Source: Chloroflexota bacterium (GTDB taxonomy: Bacteria; Chloroflexota; Anaerolineae; Aggregatilineales; UBA2796). From it: a DNA stretch of 64,000 bases. The notes under the pieces are model-generated. The model worked only from the letters and a program-made list of their open reading frames with translations, did not search any database and was not told the origin of the DNA. Positions 38,985 through 48,186 of this stretch are shown here, piece after piece. Position 1 is the stretch's first letter. Every line of letters begins with the position of its first letter. The position numbers and the translations under genes are program-made. Where the stretch lies: contig JAJPHV010000057.1 in NCBI GenBank assembly GCA_021325095.1, forward strand, positions 86,295-150,294. The letters run 5' to 3'.

Positions 38985-41665
38985 GATTTACTCAGCGCGT
39001 CCGTCACCCACTGCCGCGCCTGAGAGAGTGCCTCGCCCAGTTTGCTCGAATCCTTGCCGCCCGCCTGCGCCATGTTAGGACGCCCACCGCCACCGCCGAC
39101 CACCGTCTGCGCGATAGCCTTGATCAGGTTGCCCGCGTGGACGCGCTTTGTCAGGTCGTCCGTGACGGCGGCGATAAGCTGCGGTTTGCCCTCGTTTGCC
39201 ATGCCGAGCACAACCACACCCTGCTTCATCCTGTCGCGGAACCAGTCGGTCATCTCGCGCAGCGTCTCGGTGGTGGTCGGCTGCACCTGCGCGATCAGCA
39301 CCGGCACGTTGTTGATGCGCTCCACTTTGTTGAGCAACTGCTCGAATTCCAGCCGTGCCACCTGCCGCCGCAGCCGAGCGCTTTCCTGCCGTGCCTGGGC
39401 GATCTCGTCGCGCATGGCCTCGATGCGCGTAGCAAGCTGGTCGGGGGTCGCACCGATCTCCGAGGCCACGCGGCGCAGGGTCGCAAGCTGTCGGCTGATG
39501 TACTGCTGCGCGCCGTGCCCGGTCAGCGCCTCGATGCGGCGAATACCCTGCGCCACGCTGCCCTCCGAGACCACAACGAAGGGGCCGATCACCGCCGTCT
39601 CTGGCACGTGCGTGCCGCCGCACAACTCATAACTGTAGCGCTTGCCGCGATCATCAACGGTGATGGTGCGCACGCGCTCCCCGTACTTCTCGCCAAAGAG
39701 CGCCATCGCGCCCTCTTCACGGGCCGTCTGCAAATCCTTCTCTTTGACGATGACGGGCATATTCGCCAGGATCGCCTCATTGATGTTGGCGGTGATGATC
39801 GCCAGTTGTTCGTCGGTCAGCGGGGCATCGTGGCTGAAGTCGAAGCGCAGACGATCCGGCGCAACCAGCGATCCACGCTGCTGGACGTGGCTGCCCAGGA
39901 CGGCCCGCAACTGCGCGTGCAGCAAATGAGTGGCGGTGTGGTTGCGCATGATGTCCCAACGCCGGGCCGCGTCCACGACGGCTACGGCTTTGTCGCCGAC
40001 GGCGGGCTGGCCTTCGACCACCTCGCCGATATGAATGACCAGGCCACCCACAGGCCGCCGCACGTCCTCCACGTCGATGATCCAGTTGTCGGTGTGGATC
40101 GTGCCCGTGTCGCTGACCTGACCGCCCGCTTCGACGTAGAAGGGTGTGCCGTCCAGCACCACTTCGACCCGATCCCCGACGCTGGCAGACTTGACGGGCT
40201 GGCCGTCGCGCAGGATAGCCAGCAATTGGGCGCTGCGTTCTGTGCCGGAATACGGGTCGTAGGTGACGCCCGTCGCGGGCAGATCGCCGCTGGCCTGCAA
40301 ATCCGCCAGGACGGCGCTATACAGTTCGCCCCGGTCAATCTCACCCATCGCCTGCCCGCCGCCGCTGGCGATGCCGTGTTCCGCTTCGGCGGCGCGGTAG
40401 CCTTTCTCGTCAACGGTGAAACCTTTTTCCTGCGCTACGTCGCGCGTCACTTCAAAGGGCAGGCCGAGCGTCGATTTCAGGAAAAACGCATCAAAGCCGG
40501 ACAGTTCACCGCCAACCGGCAGCAGTGCCAGCATCGATTCGAGTTCGGCCAGGCCGCGTTCCAGCGTGCGCCCGAAACGCACTTCTTCCTGGGTGATCGC
40601 CTTGCGGATCGCCTCGCGGCGCTCGACCAGTTCCTTGTAGTGCCCGCCCATCGTTTCGATCACCACCTCGGCCACGTCCGCCAGGAAGGGCTGCGTCAGG
40701 CCGATGCGCCGCCCGAAACGGGCCGCGCGCCGGATGACCATGCGGCACACGTAGCCGCGATCCTTCGGGCCAGGCGTCACGCCGTCCGCAATCAGGAATG
40801 AGGCCGCGCGGATGTGATCGGCAATGACGTTGTACGGCACAGGGTCAGCTTCGCGCTGCGCGTCGCTGGCTCCGTTAAGCTGCTGGACGCGGGCGATGAT
40901 GGGCGTGAACAGGTCGGTCTGGTAGTTGATGCGCTTGTCTTGCAGCACGCTGACGATACGTTCCAGGCCCATGCCTGTATCGACGCCGGGCGCGGGCAGC
41001 GGTTCGCGTGTGCCGTCCGCATTCTGGTTGAACTGCATGAACACCAGGTTCCACAGTTCGAGCAGGCGTCCCGAACTATCCTCAAGCTCGGCGGCAACGC
41101 CTTCCCTGCCGAGCGAAGGTTCCCAATCCCAGTGAATCTCCGAAGTGGGGCCGCACGGCCCGGTATCGGCCATCTGCCAGAAGTTGGTTTTGTCGCCCAG
41201 GCGGTAGACACGATCCGCCGGGACGCCGATCTCCTCCGTCCAGATGCGGAAGGAGTCGTCGTCGTCCTTGTGGACGGTGTAGTACAGCCGCTCGGTGGGC
41301 AGGCCGTAGACTTTGGTCAGCAGGTCGTAGGCGTAGCGGATCGCCTCTCGCTTGAAGTACGCGCCAAAGCTGAAGTTGCCGAGCATCTCAAAAAAGGTGT
41401 GATGGCGCGGCGACGGCCCGACATTTTCCAGGTCGTTGTGCTTGCCAGAGACACGCATCACCTTTTGGGCGGTCACGGCGCGGTCATAAGGGCGCCTGTC
41501 CAGGCCCAGGAATACATCCTTGAACTGCACCATGCCCGCGTTGGTGAAGAGCAGGGTCGGGTCATTGCCCGGCACGAGTGACGAGGAAGGCACAACTTTG
41601 TGGCCCATCTCCTCGAAAAAGTCCAGGAACGCCTGGCGCGTCTCCGCGCTGGTCATGTATTTCAT
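38981..41665 (-). CDS. alaS: Alanine--tRNA ligase
   Basis: An 894-residue class II aminoacyl-tRNA synthetase charging tRNA-Ala. The N-terminal catalytic domain has FTNAGMVQFKDVFLG and ARFGRR. The editing domain zinc-binding site is HTATHLLHAQL and CGGTHV. The C-Ala/DHHA1 end is GGGGGRPNMAQAGG. Length is standard. The gene is followed by an overlapping DUF6883 gene. Confidence 0.97.
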   Translation of the reverse strand: MKYMTSAETRQAFLDFFEEMGHKVVPSSSLVPGNDPTLLFTNAGMVQFKDVFLGLDRRPYDRAVTAQKVMRVSGKHNDLENVGPSPRHHTFFEMLGNFSFGAYFKREAIRYAYDLLTKVYGLPTERLYYTVHKDDDDSFRIWTEEIGVPADRVYRLGDKTNFWQMADTGPCGPTSEIHWDWEPSLGREGVAAELEDSSGRLLELWNLVFMQFNQNADGTREPLPAPGVDTGMGLERIVSVLQDKRINYQTDLFTPIIARVQQLNGASDAQREADPVPYNVIADHIRAASFLIADGVTPGPKDRGYVCRMVIRRAARFGRRIGLTQPFLADVAEVVIETMGGHYKELVERREAIRKAITQEEVRFGRTLERGLAELESMLALLPVGGELSGFDAFFLKSTLGLPFEVTRDVAQEKGFTVDEKGYRAAEAEHGIASGGGQAMGEIDRGELYSAVLADLQASGDLPATGVTYDPYSGTERSAQLLAILRDGQPVKSASVGDRVEVVLDGTPFYVEAGGQVSDTGTIHTDNWIIDVEDVRRPVGGLVIHIGEVVEGQPAVGDKAVAVVDAARRWDIMRNHTATHLLHAQLRAVLGSHVQQRGSLVAPDRLRFDFSHDAPLTDEQLAIITANINEAILANMPVIVKEKDLQTAREEGAMALFGEKYGERVRTITVDDRGKRYSYELCGGTHVPETAVIGPFVVVSEGSVAQGIRRIEALTGHGAQQYISRQLATLRRVASEIGATPDQLATRIEAMRDEIAQARQESARLRRQVARLEFEQLLNKVERINNVPVLIAQVQPTTTETLREMTDWFRDRMKQGVVVLGMANEGKPQLIAAVTDDLTKRVHAGNLIKAIAQTVVGGGGGRPNMAQAGGKDSSKLGEALSQARQWVTDALSKS

Positions 41666-41834
41666 CGTGATCTCGATCTCTTGTCAAAGAAGCCCAAATG
41701 CTGCAATTATAGCTGGCGGCAGGCAGGCCTGAACAGGGTGGCTTGGCGATCTGCGGGCAGGGCGCATTGAAATCCCGGCTTCCGCACGGTACAGTGATGC
41801 GGCTTCAACCTCGCCGCCAGAAAGGGTGTGTGCC

Positions 41835-42812
41835 ATGTCCAAGCCATCCCTGGGTGTGATCTTTCATCCGGCATTCCTGCCGGAAACGCTGGCCGACTAC
41901 GCCCGCCGGGCGGAGGCCGCCGGATTTGACGAGCTGTGGCTGTGGGACGACTGCTTTCAGCCCGGCGCGTTGACCTCGGCCACTGTGGCGCTGGCGGCCA
42001 CGCAGCGGCTCAAAGTCGGGATCGGCATCGTGCCCGCGCCCGCCTATAACCCGCTCTTCGCCACGATGGAGATCACAACACTGGCGCGGGTATTTCCGGG
42101 GCGCTTCCTGCCCGGCTTTGGACACGGTGTGGATAGCTGGATGAAGCAGATCGGCGCAGCGCCGCCATCCTCGCTGAAGGCTATCGAAGAGACGGTGGAT
42201 GCGGTGCGCCGCCTGCTGCGTGGGGAATCGGTGACGATGGCGGGCAGCTACGTGCGCCTGGACAACGTGCAGATGATGACCGTCCCCAGCGCAGTGCCGC
42301 TGCTCTACGTGGGTGCGATGCGCGAGAAGACTCTGCAACTGGCCGGGCGCGTCGGCGATGGAACGATCCTGACGGATATGTCCTCGCCGGCTTACGTCCG
42401 CTGGGCACGCACGCACGTCGACAGGGGTATGGCCGAGTCGGGATCGAAGGCGAACCGGGTGGTTGTCTACTGTCTGGCGAAGGTGACCCCGGATGGCAAA
42501 GCGGCACGGGAGGCCATTCGTCCGCTGCTGGCCTCGCACCTGCACTGGGCCAGCCCGCAACTCAGCGCACTGGGCATTGTGGACGAAGTGCAGTCGATGA
42601 TCGGACAGTATGGGGCCGATGACCTGGCCGCGCACATTCCCGAAGCATGGATTGACGTGCTATGCGCGGCTGGCACACCGGAGCAGGTCGCGGCGAGCAT
42701 CAAGGGCCTGGCCGATGCCGGCGCAGATTCGGTGGTCTTGCAGCCAGTGGATGGCGACCCCGGCTGTCTGGACGAGTATATCCGGTACTTGATGCCGGTT
42801 CTGCGCGGCTAG
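41835..42812 (+). CDS. LLM-class flavin/F420-dependent oxidoreductase
   Basis: A 325-residue luciferase-like TIM-barrel protein. Typical pieces are RAEAAGFDELWLWDDCFQPG, RLKVGIGIVPAPAYNPL, LPGFGHGVDSWMKQIGA and VPLLYVGAMREKTLQLAGRVGDGTIL. It is close to F420-dependent methylenetetrahydromethanopterin-reductase-like enzymes. The substrate and cofactor (FMN or F420) are not clear. The ATG at 41835 is preferred to an upstream GTG. Confidence 0.86.
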   Translation: MSKPSLGVIFHPAFLPETLADYARRAEAAGFDELWLWDDCFQPGALTSATVALAATQRLKVGIGIVPAPAYNPLFATMEITTLARVFPGRFLPGFGHGVDSWMKQIGAAPPSSLKAIEETVDAVRRLLRGESVTMAGSYVRLDNVQMMTVPSAVPLLYVGAMREKTLQLAGRVGDGTILTDMSSPAYVRWARTHVDRGMAESGSKANRVVVYCLAKVTPDGKAAREAIRPLLASHLHWASPQLSALGIVDEVQSMIGQYGADDLAAHIPEAWIDVLCAAGTPEQVAASIKGLADAGADSVVLQPVDGDPGCLDEYIRYLMPVLRG

Positions 42813-42814
42813 GG

Positions 42815-42975
42815 CCAATACCTTTAAGTTAAGGCGATATACTTCACCCCCTGGCCCCCTCTCCGCTTCGCAGAGAGGGGGAACCGACCGCTCCAGACGC
42901 CCCTCTCCACCTTGTGGAGAGGGGTTGGGGGTGAGGCAAACTACCGCCCCTCGCCTCCTTATCTAAAAGGTATTG
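42815..42975 (-). mobile_element. MITE-like TIR element, copy 2 (reverse)
   Basis: A 161-bp reverse copy of the element at 21555. Left end CCAATACCTTTAAGTTAAGG, right end CCTTATCTAAAAGGTATTG. A 9-bp perfect duplication CGGCTAGGG flanks it (42806-42814 and 42976-42984). The left duplicate includes the stop codon (TAG) of the LLM oxidoreductase gene, so the insertion landed at that gene's very end. The interior again holds two hairpins. Confidence 0.75.
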
Positions 42976-43089
42976 CGGCTAGGGCGGTTTTTCGCCCATG
43001 TCCCTTTTATTCGCACCCCCCCGTGTCCGCCCTGCCCCCTCGCCAGTTGAAGAGAGGTCAACAGAGCGGGACTTCAGGGTGAGGTTTGC
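42976..43089. other. Gap with degenerate repeat
   Basis: After the MITE there is a GGGCG/CGCCC hairpin with GTTTTT loop (42982-42997). A worn 'CACCCCCCCGTGTCCGCC... CTTCAGGGTGAGG' stretch (to 43084) is probably a decayed copy of the palindromic core. No gene is seen; it separates the convergent LLM and ABC genes. Confidence 0.4.
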
Positions 43090-44934
43090 CTACGCCGCCT
43101 CGCCTTCGACTTCGGCCTCAGCCTCGGCCTGCGCCGTGAAGGGATCGTAGCGGAGTTCCATCTCGTGCCGGAACTGCTGCGTATACAGGCGGTAGTAGTG
43201 CCCCTGCGCGCGGAGCAGTTCGGCGTGTGTGCCCATCTCCGAGATGCCGCCGTTTTCGATGACCAGGATGCGATCCGCCCGGCGGATGGTCGAAAGCCGG
43301 TGGGCGATGATGAAGCTGGTGCGACCTTCCATCAGCCGCTCCATGCCTTGCTGGATCAACGCCTCGGTCAGCGTATCGACAGAACTGGTCGCCTCGTCCA
43401 TGATGAAGAGTTCCGGCTGGGCCAGCACAGCCCGCGCCAGGCTGATCAACTGCTTCTGCCCGACGGACAGCAGGTTGCCGCCCTCGCCCACTTCTTCGTC
43501 GTAGCCCTTTTCCAGCGTCAGGATGAACTCGTGCGCGCCCGCCAGCTTTGCCGCCTCCTCGATCTCCTGATCGGTGGCGTCCAGCCGTCCATAGCGGATG
43601 TTCTCGCGGACGGTGCCGGAGAACAGGTGCGGCGTTTGCAGTACCATCCCGATCCGCGACTGGATGGCGTGCAGCGAGAGTTCGGTGTAGTCCCGCCCGC
43701 CGATGCGGATCACACCGCGTTTTGGCTCGTAGAAGCGGCACACCAGGTTGACGATGGTCGATTTACCGCCGCCCGTTGGCCCGACCAGCGCGATGGTTTC
43801 GCCACGTCTCACCTTCAGGTTGAAGTCGGTCAGCACGGGCTTGCCTGCTTCATAGTAGAAATCGACGTGCTCAAACTCGATGTCGCCCTGGATCGTGCCC
43901 GGATCGACTGCACCGGGCCGGTCCGTCACTTCTGGCACGGCGTCGAGCAGCGAGAACGAGCGCTCCGCCGACGCGATGGCCTGCTGCATGGCGGCGTACA
44001 CGTGGGCCAGGTCTTGAATCGGCCACAGCATGAAGGTGATGTAGGCGATGAACGCCTGGATACCGCCAATAGTCATGCCGCCGATCTGGGCGTTGAGGCC
44101 GCTGTACAGGACAATGCTGCCGAGCGCCAGGGCGCTGATGATCTGCACCGCCGGGAGGAACAGCGCCGAGTACCACGCGGCCCGATAGGCGGCCTGGTAC
44201 ATGCTGCCCGTCAGTTCGCTGAACTCGGACAGGTTCCGATCTTCGCGGCGCAGCGCCTTCACGACGCGCACGCCCGTGATGTTCTCGTTGTACGTGCCGG
44301 TGATCTTCGAGTTGATCTTGCGCACCGTCCGGTACTCAACGATGATCTTTTGTTTGAACCAGATGGCGACGGCGACCAGCACCGGGATGATGGCGAACAC
44401 GATCAGCGCCAGTTGCCAGTTGATAAGCAGCATGAAGATCACGGCGGTGATGATGTTCATCACGCCCCAGGCCACGTCCAACATGCCCCATGTCACCAGA
44501 TCGGCGATGCGATCCGAGTCCGAGGTGACGCGCGACATGATCCAGCCCACCGGCGTCCGGTCAAAGTACGAGAAGGACAGGTCTTGCAGGTGGTTAAACA
44601 TCTTCTGGCGCAGGTCGTACTGCACACGCTGGCCGAGAATTCCGGTCAGGATGATGAAGCCGAACACCGACAGCGCGGAAAGAACGTTCAGACCGCCATA
44701 GGTCAGCGCCAGCCGGACCAGCGCCTCACGGTTGCCCGCCAGGATGCCTTCGTCCACGATTTGCTTGTTGACGAAAGTCATGGTTGAGCCGATAGCGGCG
44801 ACGGCGGCCACACACAGCACAAAGCCCAACACCCTGCGCCAGTAGGGCTTCACCAATCCCATGATGCGCAGCAGGGTTTTGCCGTCAAACTTTGTGCTGA
44901 ACTCTTCTTCTTCGAGATACAGGTCGTCAGACAC
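43090..44934 (-). CDS. ABC exporter half-transporter, subunit with catalytic Glu
   Basis: A 614-residue protein with six membrane spans then a nucleotide-binding domain. Walker A is VGPTGGGKSTIV. The signature is LLSVGQKQ, a non-canonical form of LSGGQ. Walker B with catalytic Glu is LFIMDEATSSVD and the switch His is in FIIAHRLSTIR. With the overlapping upstream partner it forms a heterodimeric exporter of the BmrCD/TM287-288 type. Substrate may be a drug, lipid or peptide. Confidence 0.92.
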   Translation of the reverse strand: MSDDLYLEEEEFSTKFDGKTLLRIMGLVKPYWRRVLGFVLCVAAVAAIGSTMTFVNKQIVDEGILAGNREALVRLALTYGGLNVLSALSVFGFIILTGILGQRVQYDLRQKMFNHLQDLSFSYFDRTPVGWIMSRVTSDSDRIADLVTWGMLDVAWGVMNIITAVIFMLLINWQLALIVFAIIPVLVAVAIWFKQKIIVEYRTVRKINSKITGTYNENITGVRVVKALRREDRNLSEFSELTGSMYQAAYRAAWYSALFLPAVQIISALALGSIVLYSGLNAQIGGMTIGGIQAFIAYITFMLWPIQDLAHVYAAMQQAIASAERSFSLLDAVPEVTDRPGAVDPGTIQGDIEFEHVDFYYEAGKPVLTDFNLKVRRGETIALVGPTGGGKSTIVNLVCRFYEPKRGVIRIGGRDYTELSLHAIQSRIGMVLQTPHLFSGTVRENIRYGRLDATDQEIEEAAKLAGAHEFILTLEKGYDEEVGEGGNLLSVGQKQLISLARAVLAQPELFIMDEATSSVDTLTEALIQQGMERLMEGRTSFIIAHRLSTIRRADRILVIENGGISEMGTHAELLRAQGHYYRLYTQQFRHEMELRYDPFTAQAEAEAEVEGEAA

Positions 44935-46735
44935 TGGCGATCTCTTTCTCCAATTCGATTTCGATTCGGGTTTGTACGTCGTATATCTGGCGGTAAATGC
45001 CCGGCTCGGCCATCAATGTGTCGTGCGTGCCGTGCTGCACGATCCGCCCCTTATCCATCACCAGGATCAGGTCGGCGTTCATCACGCTCTGGATGCGGTG
45101 GGCGATGATAAACGTCGTGCGCCCCTTCATCAGTCGTTGCAACGCCTCGCGGATGTCCGCCTCCGTCTCTGTATCAACGGACGAAGTGGCGTCGTCCAGG
45201 ATCAGGATGCGCGGGTCTTTGAGCAGCGTTCGCGCCAGCGCCACACGCTGCTTCTGCCCACCGGAGAGCGTCACGCCTTTCTCGCCGACCAGCGTGTTGT
45301 ACCCTTCCGGGAAGGTCAGGATCACGTCGTGGATGGCCGCCGCACGTGCCGCCGCTTCGATCTCCGCGTCGGAGACCTGCCGCCCCACGCCGTAGGTGAT
45401 GTTCTCGCGGATGGTGCGCGAGAACAGGAACGGCTGCTGCTCCACGATCCCGATCTGGCTGCGCAGGAAGGCCCGCGAGTACGCTTTCAGATCGATGCCA
45501 TCCAGCGTCAGCTTGCCGCTCGTGTACTCGTAGAAGCGTGGCAGCAGGTTGACCAGCGTCGTCTTGCCGGAACCGGTTGATCCGAGCAGCGCGACGGATT
45601 GGCCCGGCTTGCAAGCAAAGCTGATGTTCCTGAGCGCTGGGGCATCTTTGCCATAGGCGAACGATACGTTGTCGAACACGATCTCGCCGCGCAAATGGCC
45701 CGCACGAATGCCCTCGTCCAGCGGTTCGCGGTCCTGGCGGATCACATCCATGACCCGGCCATAGGACACCAACCCGGTGGAGGTCTGCACAATGAGCCGC
45801 CCCAGTTCACGCATCGGCCAGATCAGCCAGACCAGCAGCCCGGCGTAAGCCAGATACGTGCCCAGCGAAAGCTGACCCTCCATGACCATGATCGCCCCGA
45901 TGACGTATCCGGCCAGCATCTGCAAACCGCAGACGATGTCGGTGATCGGCCAGAAGAACGAGTGCATGGTCATGAAGCGCCGGCCCAGGCCAAAGCGAAT
46001 GGCATTCTGCTTCTGGAACTTGTCGCGTTCGTAGTCCTGACGGGCGAAGGCTTTCACGACCCGCACCCCGGTCAGGTTTTCCTGCAACACGGTGGACACC
46101 ACGCCGTCCTGATCCTGGAACTGCTCGTAAACCTTCGATACTCTGCGGAAGAAAAAGACCGAAACGGCCATGATGATCGGCACGGCCACCGCCGAAACCA
46201 GCGCCAACTGCCAGTGGAGCGCCAGCACCGCGACGAAGTTGATCAGGAACAGCATCAGAATACGGCCCAGGCCAATGGCCTGTTCCAGAAAGAAGCCGCG
46301 AATCGAATCCACATCTGAGGTCGAACGCTGGATCAGATCGCCGGTCTTGGTCTGGTCGTGGTACGTAAACGAGAGATGCTGAACGTGATCAAACAGGTAG
46401 TTGCGCAGCCGCCGGGCCAGCCCTTCCGCCGTCTGTGCCGCCAGTTTCCCGCTCAGGAACGAAAAGGTGCCCTCGCAGGAAGCCAGCGCCACGAACCCGA
46501 ACGCGATCAGCAGGATGGTCTGCGCATCGGTCTTGCCCTGACCAAGCACGTTGTCGATGAAGTAACGCAAGAGCAGGAAGGTGGCCGTCTTGGCTGTCGC
46601 AGCCAGCCCCAAAGCAAGGGCTGCGCCGAAGTATTTCAGCCGGAAGCCTTTCATCATGCGCCACATACCGACCAGTCGGTTGTCGGAAACCGTCGTCTTC
46701 AGGTCAAGCGCAGCGGGCGCGAGTGTAGTTGTCAA
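44927..46735 (-). CDS. ABC exporter half-transporter, degenerate-site subunit
   Basis: A 602-residue protein of the same architecture. Walker A is LGSTGSGKTTLV, the signature is the canonical LSGGQ, but Walker B is ILILDDATSSVD, with Asp in place of catalytic Glu. The start is read as TTG 46735 after a GGAGGCG site; an ATG at 46822 lies over a TATAAT promoter box (minus strand, 46826-46821) and would precede the transcript. The 3' end overlaps the next subunit by 8 bp. Confidence 0.92.
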   Translation of the reverse strand: MTTTLAPAALDLKTTVSDNRLVGMWRMMKGFRLKYFGAALALGLAATAKTATFLLLRYFIDNVLGQGKTDAQTILLIAFGFVALASCEGTFSFLSGKLAAQTAEGLARRLRNYLFDHVQHLSFTYHDQTKTGDLIQRSTSDVDSIRGFFLEQAIGLGRILMLFLINFVAVLALHWQLALVSAVAVPIIMAVSVFFFRRVSKVYEQFQDQDGVVSTVLQENLTGVRVVKAFARQDYERDKFQKQNAIRFGLGRRFMTMHSFFWPITDIVCGLQMLAGYVIGAIMVMEGQLSLGTYLAYAGLLVWLIWPMRELGRLIVQTSTGLVSYGRVMDVIRQDREPLDEGIRAGHLRGEIVFDNVSFAYGKDAPALRNISFACKPGQSVALLGSTGSGKTTLVNLLPRFYEYTSGKLTLDGIDLKAYSRAFLRSQIGIVEQQPFLFSRTIRENITYGVGRQVSDAEIEAAARAAAIHDVILTFPEGYNTLVGEKGVTLSGGQKQRVALARTLLKDPRILILDDATSSVDTETEADIREALQRLMKGRTTFIIAHRIQSVMNADLILVMDKGRIVQHGTHDTLMAEPGIYRQIYDVQTRIEIELEKEIASV

Positions 46736-46822
46736 GGCGTCTCGCCTCCAGTAGTAACGTCGAGAAAATAAGTGCATCGCAGGGTGAATCAACCAGAGGG
46801 TCGATCCAGGATGCTCGCCCAT

Positions 46823-47099
46823 TATACACCCAAAAACGAATATTACCAGTCTTTTTTGGGTATCTAAAGTTTACAACGGTTCACAAGTGTGTGATTTCCA
46901 TGTGTTCTTCGCAGTGTTCCTTGCAGATTCTCGTCTCAATCGTGTTCCACAGACTATTTTGCTACAGGAATTCCGATAAAATCATGCGGCTCCCGATCAG
47001 ATTTTGTCTGTACCATTGTACAGTGATGAGCCGGCATCATTGGCGGTAGACTCTTTCCGTCCGCAGCGAGTCTGCCCTTCGACCATCTGGGAGGAAACC
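46823..47099. other. Divergent intergenic region
   Basis: 277 bases between the ABC operon and the MBL-like gene, more AT-rich than the surroundings. The -10 box TATAAT for the ABC operon is at 46826-46821 (minus strand). A GAGG ribosome site for the MBL-like gene is at 47091. No RNA gene, repeat or palindromic operator was recognised. Confidence 0.4.
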
Positions 47100-47906
47100 A
47101 TGACCCACTTCATTTGTGTGACGTGCGGCACTCAGTACCCCGATTCGCCTGAGCCACCTGCGCACTGCCGCATCTGCGAGGACGAACGGCAGTACGTCAA
47201 CCCGAAAGGGCAGTCCTGGACGACGCTGGACGAAGTGCGCCAGCAGGCCCACAACATCATCGAACCGCTGGAACCGGGCCTGTACCGTCTGCACTCCGAA
47301 CCGAAGGTTGGCATCGGCCAGTCCGCTCATCTGGTGCAGACCGGGCAGGGCAACGTCCTGTGGGATTGCATCACCCTGATCGACGACGCGACGCTCAATG
47401 CCATACAAGCGCTGGGCGGCCTGACGGCCATCGCCGTCTCGCATCCGCATTTCCATTCCTGTATGGTCGAGTGGAGCCGCGCCTTCAACGGCATCCCGAT
47501 TTACATCCACGAAGGCAACCGGGAATGGGTGGTGCGTCCCGATCCGGCGATTGTATTCTGGGAAGGGCACACCCGGTCGCTCGTGGACGGGATCACACTG
47601 ATTCGCGGCGGCGGCCACTTCGATGGATCGTCGGTGCTGCACTGGTCGGCGGGGGCGGAGGGACGCGGCCTGCTGCTGTCCAGCGACACGATTGACGTGG
47701 TGGCCGACGAGCGCTACATGACTTTCATGTATAGCTACCCGAACTACATTCCCCTGTCGCCGTCGAAGGTACGCGGCATTGTGCGGGCCGTTGAACGCTT
47801 CGAGTTTGATCGCATCTACGACAGTTTTGGCGGCCAATGCGCGCAAAACGCCAAGGCGCAGGTACGCTTCTCGGCGGAGCGGTACATTCGGGCGATCACG
47901 GATTGA
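47100..47906 (+). CDS. Metallo-beta-lactamase-fold protein with rubredoxin-like zinc ribbon
   Basis: A 268-residue protein. The N-terminus has two CxxC motifs (CVTCG... CRIC) forming a rubredoxin-like ribbon. The MBL-fold body has SHPHFHSCMVEW where normal members have HxHxDH, GGHFDGSSVLHW and SSDTIDVV. The Asp-His pair is therefore missing and only part of the metal site is left. Related proteins occur in bacteria, plants and fungi without a firm function. GGAGGAAACC precedes the ATG at 47100. Confidence 0.75.
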   Translation: MTHFICVTCGTQYPDSPEPPAHCRICEDERQYVNPKGQSWTTLDEVRQQAHNIIEPLEPGLYRLHSEPKVGIGQSAHLVQTGQGNVLWDCITLIDDATLNAIQALGGLTAIAVSHPHFHSCMVEWSRAFNGIPIYIHEGNREWVVRPDPAIVFWEGHTRSLVDGITLIRGGGHFDGSSVLHWSAGAEGRGLLLSSDTIDVVADERYMTFMYSYPNYIPLSPSKVRGIVRAVERFEFDRIYDSFGGQCAQNAKAQVRFSAERYIRAITD

Positions 47907-47931
47907 ACATGGCCCGGGCCGCAGCGCTGAG

Positions 47932-48081
47932 ATGACGAAGGCCCGCCGAAAAACAAACACGGCGGCCAGGCTATTGAATGAGCACTATCAGGAGCATAAC
48001 CTGAACCCTATTCGTGGCAAGCCCTTCTATCCCATGATTCAGGGCCAGATCGAGCGCACCATCGCTCACCGAAGCATGTGA
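47932..48081 (+). pseudogene. Integrase-type transposase fragment
   Basis: A 49-codon frame whose second half, NPIRGKPFYPMIQGQIERT then IAHRSM, matches the end of rve-type integrase domains (RGxPxHPxxQGKIERxHRSMK). The rest of the catalytic core is absent, and the region has no ends or duplications. It is a decayed relic of an IS3/IS481-like element. Confidence 0.5.
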
Positions 48082-48186
48082 CGCTCTGCTGGCGTGTACT
48101 CTGGTCGTGCTGAAGCGATCCTTAGTCAGCGCGCCGCCCCAAACGCCGTACCCTGGCCCCACGACGAGCAGACTACTGGATGGCGA

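Noticed and set aside
38957..40801. 614-codon open frame opposite alaS
   Set aside because: A shadow of the alaS coding strand with no recognisable domain.
43165..44787. 540-codon open frame opposite the ABC transporter gene
   Set aside because: Same reason: antisense to a well-defined gene, biased composition, no family match.
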